Shown in pieces: positions 1 through 4,320 of a stretch of 5,102 nt of DNA. Where the stretch lies: assembly GCA_013815535.1 (NCBI GenBank), contig JACDGC010000341.1, forward strand, positions 1 to 5,102. Reading direction: 5' to 3'. Source of the stretch: Ktedonobacterales bacterium. Lineage in GTDB: Bacteria; Chloroflexota; Ktedonobacteria; Ktedonobacterales; JACDGC01. The translations under genes were made by a program, and so were the position numbers. Under the pieces are notes generated by a model, which ran no database searches, was not told where the DNA came from, and saw only the letters and a program-made list of their open reading frames with translations. Position 1 is the stretch's first letter. Each line of letters begins with the position of its first letter.

Positions 1-311
1 ATCCAAAACCCCACGTGCCGGATGGCATAGACATCCTCCCAGTCGAGTAGGGCATAGGCCAGCAACTGGCGCAACCAATCCGCCTCGATGCGCGGAGTGA
101 TGGTGCATTGGTGCTGATGGGCTTGGAGGAATTGCAGCACGCCCGCCGTCTCTACGTAGCGCTCTCGCGGGCGCGGCGGGAACTGCACCTCATCGGGCGT
201 GGGATGGGTCTCTTGGATGTGGTGTCCTGCAACCGCAATCAGGTGGTGACGCCCCCCGCAGCAACCGAAGGGACATCTGCCGCCACTGAGGAAGCGGCAC
301 GTTTTTGACAC
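1..311 (-). CDS. Partial unidentified protein, C-terminus beyond the left edge
   Basis: This minus-strand frame is open from a stop at 315-317 to the window edge. Its last part is strongly protein-like: roughly bases 1-90 encode an aromatic, helical-looking stretch containing DWLRQLLAYALLDWED followed by VYAIRHVGFW. The pattern 'LRQLLxYALLDWxDxYxIxxVG' resembles hypothetical proteins I associate with Chloroflexota and actinobacteria, but I cannot name a family or function. The upstream part is less convincing. It is Cys/Gly-rich near 240-311, no ATG lies in frame, and the GTG at 309-311 is too close to a GAGGA tract to be a good start. The region 108-200 also carries a helicase motif on the opposite strand, so real coding may be limited to about the first 100 bases. 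The true start is unresolved, and this could be a decayed gene. Confidence 0.4.
   Translation of the reverse strand, partial: MSKTCRFLSGGRCPFGCCGGRHHLIAVAGHHIQETHPTPDEVQFPPRPRERYVETAGVLQFLQAHQHQCTITPRIEADWLRQLLAYALLDWEDVYAIRHVGFW
51..308 (+). pseudogene. C-terminal remnant of a UvrD/Rep-like superfamily 1 helicase (motif VI)
   Basis: The frame ends at TGA 306-308 and encodes ARRLYVALSRARRELHLIG at about bases 138-194. This closely fits the conserved motif VI region near the C-terminus of UvrD/PcrA/AddA-type helicases (consensus like RRLLYVALTRAREEL), where the arginine contacts ATP. Upstream in the same frame there is an in-frame TAG at 48-50, and the residues between show no other helicase motif. 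A possible TTG start at 108 would give only 66 residues, far too few for a helicase. The tail after motif VI is low-complexity Thr/Ala. I therefore call it a fragment or decayed gene end. The opposing minus-strand frame over 1-100 also looks coding, so the two may be unrelated fragments joined by rearrangement. The motif match could be chance, though its length argues against that. Confidence 0.38.
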
Positions 312-366
312 TCCTCACGCCGAGAAAGGGGGGGACGATCCGGCTGCGCTTCCCAAGGGAAAACTC

Positions 367-406
367 CGCGAACCTGTTCCCCGATGGGCAAGGGAGCAGG
401 TTCGCG
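367..406. repeat. Inverted repeat, 10-bp arms; possible terminator for the minus-strand gene
   Basis: Arms CGCGAACCTG (367-376) and CAGGTTCGCG (397-406) are perfect complements. The stem continues inward, after one mismatch, with TCCC/GGGA (378-381/392-395), leaving a 10-base loop. On the minus strand the stem is followed after GAG by TTTT, so it could be a weak intrinsic terminator for the gene ending at 464. On the plus strand the inner mismatch becomes a G-U wobble but there is no U tract. Confidence 0.5.
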
Positions 407-424
407 TGCTGTGATGAACACGTT

Positions 425-463
425 TGAGGAGCGATGTTCGCTCCCGGCGAACATCGCTCCTCA
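425..463. repeat. Perfect 17-bp hairpin abutting the stop codon of the first Bro-N/DinD-like gene
   Basis: Arms TGAGGAGCGATGTTCGC (425-441) and GCGAACATCGCTCCTCA (447-463) are perfect complements around a 5-base loop. The right arm ends one base before the minus-strand TGA (464-466). Neither side carries a run of T, so it is not a textbook Rho-independent terminator. It more likely acts as an mRNA 3'-end barrier, or it is a dispersed palindromic element. Confidence 0.7.
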
Positions 464-1438
464 TCATGTGCCCTTACGACGCTCTCGCGGAGCAGCTTCC
501 CCATCGGTGATGAGATGGCGCTCCTCCAGCAGCGTGAGTTCGGCTGCTCCTTCCGGGAGTTCATAGATCGGGATGACGCGATCGACCGCCTCTGGGGCGT
601 CTTCATCGGCATTCCAATTGAAGCTCACGCTATGCAGCAGCTCGGGGGTCATCCATTCTCCGCGTGCGAGCCGACGGTAGCGGGGCATGTCTTCGGGGAG
701 CATGCCGCCAATGCGCTCGATGGTCAGCCGGATTTGGACGCCGACGTCTTCCGCAACCGCGCGAATGGCCGCTTCGCCTTGAATGTTCCGTTGCTTGATC
801 ACCAGCGCGGCTTGCGACCGCTGAAATTCATTGGCGATATACTCGTCGGTGCCCATGAACTCCTCCAAATCCCCCCCCATGGGAAGTTTGCGAAACTGGA
901 TGAGTTCCTGTTCACCCGCCATGCCATACAACCCGGCATAATTTGAATCACGCAGGGCCTGTCGCTGCTCGGGCGTGATGATGCCGCGAAAGGCGACCAA
1001 CTCCATGAGATCCGTATCTAAATAATGCAGTTTCAAGCGATGATGCGTCCGCAGTTGATAGGCATCGGCATCGGCTTCTTCGAGGGTTTCCGCGCCAATC
1101 TGGGCCAACCATCGTTTCAGCGGTTCGGCATTGGGTGACGGAACGGATTGAATTAACCGCAGCACGCCTTCGATGTCCGCGCAGTCGGTCTTTTGGCGTC
1201 GCCCATCGGCGGTCGGCATTGGGAGGGCTTGGATGGTGCTGGCATACACATCCAGCCCTTCTTTCTCTTTCATGCGTTTTTTGAGTTCCGCCCAATAGCG
1301 TCGCGGATTCGGGCTGCCGGAGAGGGGGGCCATGATATCCACGACGCTAAAAAACCAGCGGTCCTCATGCCAGGTCCGGCGAATGGTAAAGTTTTCGAAG
1401 AGGGCCATGGTTAAGCTCAGGTCGCCAATTTCCGCCAT
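464..1438 (-). CDS. Bro-N domain protein with DinD-like C-terminal half (paralogue 1)
   Basis: A complete 324-residue protein. Residues ~13-115 form a Bro-N domain, known from phage antirepressors and baculovirus BRO proteins as a DNA-binding module. The landmarks are IRRTWHEDRWFFSVVDI near 19-35, a YWAELKKRMKEKEG segment at 48-61, and GVLRLIQSVPSPNAEP followed by WLAQIG at 91-115. Residues ~165-258 resemble the C-terminal half of E. coli DinD: NYAGLY (166-171), FMG (194-196), IANEFQR (201-207), EDVGVQIR (230-237) and a GGMLPEDMP segment (244-252). DinD is an SOS-induced inhibitor of RecA-mediated strand exchange; the same role here is only an inference. The tail (287-312, RVIPIYELPEG and LLEERHLITD) is shared with the paralogue at 2322-3278. 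The start is chosen because AGGAGGA lies 8 bases upstream. No LexA-type operator is visible. A 17-bp hairpin touches the stop codon. Confidence 0.93.
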   Translation of the reverse strand: MAEIGDLSLTMALFENFTIRRTWHEDRWFFSVVDIMAPLSGSPNPRRYWAELKKRMKEKEGLDVYASTIQALPMPTADGRRQKTDCADIEGVLRLIQSVPSPNAEPLKRWLAQIGAETLEEADADAYQLRTHHRLKLHYLDTDLMELVAFRGIITPEQRQALRDSNYAGLYGMAGEQELIQFRKLPMGGDLEEFMGTDEYIANEFQRSQAALVIKQRNIQGEAAIRAVAEDVGVQIRLTIERIGGMLPEDMPRYRRLARGEWMTPELLHSVSFNWNADEDAPEAVDRVIPIYELPEGAAELTLLEERHLITDGEAAPRERRKGT

Positions 1439-1446
1439 TGTTGCTA

Positions 1447-1453
1447 TCCTCCT
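1447..1453 (-). promoter_or_regulatory. Ribosome binding site of paralogue 1
   Basis: On the minus strand AGGAGGA ends 8 bases before the ATG at 1436-1438. This is a near-perfect Shine-Dalgarno site. It fixes the start at MAEIG rather than at the internal Met at residue 11. Confidence 0.8.
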
Positions 1454-1458
1454 GAATG

Positions 1459-1484
1459 GGGTGCAGACCGATGCCTGGGTGCAG
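1459..1484. repeat. Short direct repeat GGGTGCAG, 18-bp period
   Basis: GGGTGCAG occurs at 1459-1466 and again at 1477-1484, just upstream of the ribosome binding site of paralogue 1. This could be a tandem protein-binding site in the 5' untranslated region or chance. Confidence 0.35.
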
Positions 1485-1735
1485 GACTCAGTCGGTTTCG
1501 AGGGAAGTCTTCAACACGCTGCCCACGATGTCGCTACCAGCTTGGCGCAGCATAGGTATCCGTAGAGTTCCCCAGCCTCAAGCGAAGTCCGCATGGGTTT
1601 TTCGCTGCTGGAAATGACCGTTCGATGGGTCGTCTTTTTTCGTCATGAGGCCAACTGTATTCGACTCGGTCTCATGTATAGTAAGGTCTTCCTCACGGCT
1701 GCTTTCTCGCTGAACCCCGTGCCAGCATGCATGGG

Positions 1736-1862
1736 ATTCATCCCTCATGGTACGCGCAGCAGTACTCCCTAAGAGAGAAGCACGAAGGGATGAATGGCAT
1801 CAGCGCCGGGACTTTTTCCCCCAGCTGGTTGGAGGAAGATCAGTCGCTGAATGCCACTCATC
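1736..1862. repeat. Overlapping inverted repeats sharing a central arm
   Basis: ATTCATCCCT (1736-1745) is the perfect complement of AGGGATGAAT (1786-1795). The overlapping segment GATGAATGGCATCAG (1789-1803) is a near-complement of CTGAATGCCACTCATC (1847-1862), with one mismatch and one extra base. The middle arm can therefore pair with either neighbour, giving two mutually exclusive hairpins. This could be an attenuator-like leader for the plus-strand small gene at 1997, or the remnant of a small mobile element. No T tract follows the second stem. Confidence 0.5.
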
Positions 1863-1983
1863 GGTATCGGCAGGATCGCCCGGACAGGCCTCGGTTAGCT
1901 CAGTCGCGCGCTCTGGCAGGGATCTTGCCTGACGGAGGAAGGTGGCAACCGTACCTGCGGGGCCATCAATGGGATAGGGGGAA

Positions 1984-1990
1984 TGAGGAG
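1984..1990 (+). promoter_or_regulatory. Ribosome binding site of the small membrane protein
   Basis: TGAGGAG ends 6 bases before the ATG at 1997. This strong site is the main reason for calling the small gene and for choosing the internal start over an upstream one. Confidence 0.6.
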
Positions 1991-1996
1991 AAGCGC

Positions 1997-2137
1997 ATGA
2001 TTGTGGTGCGGAGCGGCGGCTGTTGTTGTCTCTTCACGCTGATGGGCATACTCGTGAGCAGCAGTCTTATCCCTGTCGCCGTGGCGGCGGGCTTCCGAAA
2101 GGTGCGCCAGCATTCCCAAAGCCTTCTGTCGGTGTAG
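1997..2137 (+). CDS. Small probable membrane protein, 46 residues
   Basis: I do not recognise a family. The 46-residue product has an N-terminal basic residue (Arg5), a Gly-Gly-Cys-Cys-Cys cluster at 7-11 and one hydrophobic stretch at about 12-33 (LFTLMGILVSSSLIPVAVAA then GF) that could span the membrane once. A basic tail follows (RKVRQ, 34-38). The Arg/Lys-rich C-terminal end suggests that the tail stays in the cytoplasm. The start is supported by TGAGGAG six bases upstream. It is the only plus-strand gene between the two minus-strand Bro-N/DinD-like genes and has no operon partner. Its size and single segment fit small regulatory or toxin-like membrane peptides, but there is no specific evidence of toxicity. 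It could also be a chance frame with a fortuitous ribosome site. Confidence 0.5.
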   Translation: MIVVRSGGCCCLFTLMGILVSSSLIPVAVAAGFRKVRQHSQSLLSV

Positions 2138-2251
2138 ACGGTTGCGGCGTTCTTCTCACGTACCCACTTGGGGCGGAGAAGGATGGTCTCGCTGCCGGCA
2201 AGCGTGGTGCACCGTGATGCAGATGGAGGATCACGTAGACCACTTTGTCCA

Positions 2252-2317
2252 GATAAAGGCACACGGTTCATCAACCCGATCAGGTACGACTGGGCTGGCG
2301 AGCCGTGTGCCTTTATC
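2252..2317. repeat. 15-bp inverted repeat just after the stop of paralogue 2
   Basis: Arms GATAAAGGCACACGG (2252-2266) and CCGTGTGCCTTTATC (2303-2317) are perfect complements, enclosing 36 bases in which CAACCC/GGGCTG (2272-2277/2292-2297) can form an inner stem with one mismatch. The right arm begins 4 bases beyond the minus-strand TAG (2322-2324). The minus-strand 3' side ends CTTTATC without a U tract, so efficient intrinsic termination is doubtful. A miniature inverted-repeat element or an RNA 3'-end stabiliser are alternatives. Confidence 0.65.
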
Positions 2318-2321
2318 GGTG

Positions 2322-3278
2322 CTATTCCTCATCCGTGATGATATGTCGTTCCTCAAGGAGCCGTAACTCTGGCCTGGAATCTCCCTCGGTTACCTCGTAG
2401 ATGGGAATGACGCGATCGGGATCATCGGGTAATGCTTGCTCCCAATCGATTGACCCTGATCGCGCGGCCAACATCTCCTCTGGCATCCATTCCCCATCGG
2501 CCAGACGACGATGGCGGGGCAGATTTTCTGGCATCGGCAAACCCATCTTTGCCAACATCATCCGCATTTGCACGCCGACATCCTCTGCGGTGGCGGCAAT
2601 CACGTCTTCGCCTTGCAGGTTGCGCTGATGGATGAGGGAGGCCACGCCAGTGCGTTGGAATGCGTTGGCGGTCAACTCGAGGACCCCCATAAAATCTTCT
2701 AAGTTGCTGGAAAAGGGGAGGCGGCGAATTTGCATCAACTCATCTTCGGTGGCGACATTGTAGAGTCCCGCGTAGTTGGCATCAGTCAAGCGTTGGTGTT
2801 GTTCGGGGGTGGTGATGCCCCGAAACACCACCAACTCATGTAACCCTTTATCTAAGGTGTGCAACTTCAGACGTTCTTCTGCGCGCACGGTGCGTTCGCT
2901 TGGAGCTTCTTCCGCCAGTTCTAGGGCCATCTCACCAACTTGTGCTAACCATCTGCGGAAAGGCTCAGCATTTGGTGAAGGAATGGATTGGATGATGCGC
3001 AAGACGCCCTCGCGCGGAGCGCAATCGGTCCGTTGTTTGCGTCCATCCGTGCCGGGTAGTGAAAGGGACACCACAAACGCGAAGCCCTCGGAAAACCCCT
3101 CTTTTTCTTTCATGCGGCGTTTTAAGTTGGACCAATAATTCGACGGGCTCGGGGTGGCAGCGAGTGCGGCCACAATGTCTACGAGCGAGTAGTACCATTC
3201 ACCGTTGTGCCAGGTGCGCCGAATGGGAAACTGGTCAAACAAGGCGACGGTTAACTTGTCGTCTCCGATAGGTTGCAT
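2322..3278 (-). CDS. Bro-N domain protein with DinD-like C-terminal half (paralogue 2)
   Basis: A complete 318-residue protein, co-oriented with and by eye about half identical to the product of 464-1438 along its whole length. The Bro-N domain (~13-115) has IRRTWHNGEWYYSLVDI at 19-35, KRRMKEKEG at 53-61 and GVLRIIQSIPSPNAEP at 91-106. The DinD-like part (~167-256) has NYAGLY (168-173), FMG (196-198), TANAFQR (203-209), AEDVGVQMR (231-239) and PMPENLP (248-254). The tail DRVIPIYEVTEG...LLEERHIITD matches paralogue 1. The least conserved stretches are residues 62-76 and the linker at 116-135. By family it may bind DNA and affect transcription or recombination; this is inferred. The ATG at 3278 has GAAAGGG about 9 bases upstream. 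Two palindromic repeats lie upstream and a long inverted repeat follows the stop. Confidence 0.92.
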   Translation of the reverse strand: MQPIGDDKLTVALFDQFPIRRTWHNGEWYYSLVDIVAALAATPSPSNYWSNLKRRMKEKEGFSEGFAFVVSLSLPGTDGRKQRTDCAPREGVLRIIQSIPSPNAEPFRRWLAQVGEMALELAEEAPSERTVRAEERLKLHTLDKGLHELVVFRGITTPEQHQRLTDANYAGLYNVATEDELMQIRRLPFSSNLEDFMGVLELTANAFQRTGVASLIHQRNLQGEDVIAATAEDVGVQMRMMLAKMGLPMPENLPRHRRLADGEWMPEEMLAARSGSIDWEQALPDDPDRVIPIYEVTEGDSRPELRLLEERHIITDEE

Positions 3279-3397
3279 AACTGCTGGCCCTTTCGTGGTG
3301 GTGGAGATGGATACTCATTTTGGGTGTCCATCTTTTTGGCAATATCTGCTGCGTCTTGCGGTTGGGTAGGAGATGGATACTCATTTTGGGTATCCAT
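3251..3397 (-). CDS. Possible 48-residue leader ORF with a duplicated peptide
   Basis: This minus-strand frame starts inside the upstream 31-bp repeat and contains MDTQNEYPSP twice, 22 codons apart, because both repeat copies are in frame. It ends 28 bases inside paralogue 2, in another frame. The single base that differs between the copies (GAT/GAC) is silent in this frame. However, one substitution is weak evidence, and the same DNA is explained by conserved palindromes. There is no clear ribosome site before the first ATG. The frame is open further upstream, to about 3505, without looking like protein there. I regard it as more likely a consequence of the repeats than a gene. Confidence 0.15.
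   Translation of the reverse strand: MDTQNEYPSPTQPQDAADIAKKMDTQNEYPSPPPRKGQQLCNLSETTS
3288..3294 (-). promoter_or_regulatory. Ribosome binding site of paralogue 2
   Basis: GAAAGGG on the minus strand lies 9 bases before the ATG at 3276-3278. It is weaker than that of paralogue 1 but adequately spaced, and it supports the MQPIG start, which aligns with MAEIG of the paralogue. Confidence 0.5.
3303..3333. repeat. 31-bp palindromic repeat, copy 1 (candidate operator)
   Basis: This copy is identical to 3369-3399 except at base 3326 (G instead of A). The inverted-repeat core is GATGGATAC (3306-3314), a 9-base centre TCATTTTGG, and GTGTCCATC (3324-3332), with one mismatch in the arms. It starts 25 bases upstream of the start codon of paralogue 2, so it lies within the probable 5' leader or promoter. 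Confidence 0.75.
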
Positions 3398-3399
3398 CT
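3369..3399. repeat. 31-bp palindromic repeat, copy 2 (candidate operator)
   Basis: This copy is a perfect inverted repeat: GAGATGGATAC (3370-3380), a 9-base centre, GTATCCATCTC (3390-3400). It lies 66 bp from copy 1 with 35 bases between the copies. The symmetry and placement upstream of a Bro-N gene suggest a dimeric DNA-binding site for autoregulation or for a partner repressor. The function is inferred from position only. Confidence 0.75.
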
Positions 3400-3405
3400 C
3401 GCAGG

Positions 3406-3419
3406 TCCCGCTGGCGGGA
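3406..3419. repeat. Small palindrome TCCCGC-TG-GCGGGA
   Basis: Six-bp complementary arms lie around two bases, directly beyond the second 31-bp repeat. As RNA it would fold with a 4-base loop and 5-bp stem; on the plus strand TTTC follows shortly after. It may be an additional site or a minor hairpin. Confidence 0.35.
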
Positions 3420-3517
3420 TTTCGACAACGGGCAATGACGAGTGAAGCAGCGCTGCAAACGCGAGGCCTTGGTGCAGTTCGTGGCGGTGTTCTGCAAAGC
3501 GTCAAGCCCTCACAACC

Positions 3518-3601
3518 TCACTCGTGTTTTTCGTCCATGAGCCGCTCAATTCGCTCTATCTTTGATAAAAGTGGCGATGAATGTCCAAATTGTACACGCA
3601 T
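3518..3601 (-). CDS. Doubtful 27-residue ORF with a helical tail
   Basis: The frame reads ATG (3599-3601) to TGA (3518-3520). The second half, LLSKIERIERLMDEKHE, has regular hydrophobic spacing and alternating charge typical of a coiled-coil helix, unlike the surrounding sequence. There is no Shine-Dalgarno site at a normal distance; the nearest GAGG is about 17 bases upstream. It may be a real micropeptide, the remnant of a longer gene, or chance. It lies on the same strand as, and 240 bases upstream of, paralogue 2. Confidence 0.2.
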   Translation of the reverse strand: MRVQFGHSSPLLSKIERIERLMDEKHE

Positions 3602-3960
3602 CTCATGCTAGGCCGCCTCGGTTCTGCGTCAAATAGCGCGGTGAGCGGGGATGAGACGGTGCTGTGTCTCAATCGGTAAGCTTCTGCCAAGGGGTCAGGT
3701 AACGACTTGCCCCTCAAGGGGAAGAACGCTCATGTGGAGGGTTGACCTATACCTGCCACCAATGCTCCTCCGCTTGAGGTGAATCCCTCTCTCTAGTGTA
3801 CTGATCCACGTGTTTGAAGGAGGGGCTCTGCTTGGTGCATGGGGACGTTGGTCAGCGGTATCACTCGTGCGGCCGCCGCGGTTCTGTTGAGCGTGAACGG
3901 AGAACCAACACCTACCAAGAGTGTAGATAGCTAGAGATGGGGCGTGCTGGCCGACGGCTT

Positions 3961-4010
3961 CATTGGGTGAGGACCAGGGTTCACCAGTATGTTGATGCGC
4001 CATTGGGTGA
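3961..4010. repeat. 10-bp direct repeat CATTGGGTGA, 40-bp period
   Basis: CATTGGGTGA occurs at 3961-3970 and 4001-4010. The first copy overlaps a 5-bp hairpin GGTGA/TCACC (3966-3985). There are no terminal inverted repeats between the copies. It may be a short duplication or a paired binding site. Confidence 0.4.
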
Positions 4011-4158
4011 TTGAGAGGTGCTTCCCACGGGAAGAGGGGAACGGTATAGGCGGGAGTGTACCACGTTCAAGCCGCTGAGCGCAAATGCGATGCGTGACGG
4101 GTGGACCAGGTGCTTGCCTATTGGGCTTGGGGGAGGCCTGAGAACACATGACACGCTT

Positions 4159-4182
4159 TGGCAGGGAGGATTCCCTGCGCCA
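4159..4182. repeat. Hairpin GCAGGGA/TCCCTGC
   Basis: A 7-bp stem (4161-4167 with 4172-4178) has a 4-base loop. An alternative pairing of TGGC with GCCA, with a two-base bulge, gives a longer stem. No T tract follows on either strand, so it is not a standard terminator. It lies about 140 bases upstream of the HNH gene. Confidence 0.45.
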
Positions 4183-4304
4183 GGAATTGCGGGTGTTTCC
4201 GTGGCCTTGGCAGGGGATCATACACTAGGGGCGACACCAATAGGACGTTGAGCCGGGGCGAAGAGAGCGCCTAGCCTGCTGGCATCGGCTCAAGATGGAT
4301 GGAC

Positions 4305-4310
4305 AAGGAG
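4305..4310 (+). promoter_or_regulatory. Ribosome binding site of the HNH gene
   Basis: AAGGAG lies 10 bases before the ATG at 4321. The spacing is slightly long but acceptable, and it favours this start, although the Met at residue 4 remains possible. Confidence 0.5.
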
Positions 4311-4320
4311 CGCTGGCCAT

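Larger units (their letters stand above)
1439..1996. other. Gene-poor interval between paralogue 1 and the small membrane gene
   Basis: No convincing gene over about 560 bases. It holds the ribosome binding site and direct repeats of paralogue 1. It also holds a doubtful 21-codon minus-strand frame (1488-1553, MLRQAGSDIVGSVLKTSLETD) without a good ribosome site. A 6-bp hairpin AGCGAA/TTCGCT lies at 1581-1606, and a T-rich tract at 1634-1640 follows a weak GACC/GGTC stem. Overlapping inverted repeats occupy 1736-1862. The plus-strand frame that is open from about 1727 looks coding only after 1997. I find no promoter that I would defend. Confidence 0.5.
3400..4320. other. Gene-poor interval upstream of the HNH-PHAX operon
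   Basis: No convincing gene over about 920 bases. Longer open frames on either strand (for example 3695-4003 and 3931-4221 on minus, 4018-4251 on plus) lack recognisable motifs, have poor composition and overlap each other. The interval holds a doubtful 27-codon minus-strand frame (3518-3601), a GAGAC/GTCTC stem near 3651-3669, and a CCCC-TCAA-GGGG hairpin near 3711-3722. It also holds a 10-bp direct repeat at 3961 and 4001 and the hairpin at 4159-4182. A CATACACT box near 4218 could be a -10 element for the downstream operon, but no matching -35 is clear. Confidence 0.5.

Noticed and set aside
190..612. Minus-strand open frame of 140 codons
   Set aside because: It overlaps the end of paralogue 1 in another frame, runs through both hairpins and has low-complexity Arg/Ser/Pro composition.
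434..946. Plus-strand open frame of 170 codons
   Set aside because: It is antisense to paralogue 1, whose domains, ribosome site and conservation with paralogue 2 are clear.
1439..1700. LexA-type SOS box (GAAC-N4-GTTC) expected if the DinD-like genes were SOS controlled
   Set aside because: I found none upstream of either paralogue; a lineage-specific LexA site cannot be excluded.
1931..1945. GACGGAGGAAGGTGG resembles a conserved stretch of 16S rRNA
   Set aside because: The match is about a dozen bases and the flanks do not continue as rRNA.
1887..1965. tRNA-like segment: GGCCTCG can pair with CGGGGCC, and GGTTAGCTCAGT looks like a D-arm
   Set aside because: The D-stem has no matching GAGC, there is no TTCGA T-loop where the T-arm should be, and the total length is wrong. 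It is most likely chance.
1727..1996. Upstream extension of the small membrane gene to an earlier ATG
   Set aside because: The extension has non-protein-like composition, crosses the inverted repeats and lacks a ribosome site, while TGAGGAG sits before the ATG at 1997.
3303..3399. Minimal CRISPR array with two 31-bp repeats and one 35-bp spacer
   Set aside because: There are only two repeats, each is a full-length palindrome rather than a typical CRISPR repeat, and there are no cas genes or leader. The position before a Bro-N gene favours an operator.
4000..4120. Possible cobalamin-type riboswitch suggested by GGTGCTTCCCACGGGAAGAG
   Set aside because: The conserved B12-box and core segments that should follow are absent, and the downstream genes are not related to cobalamin.
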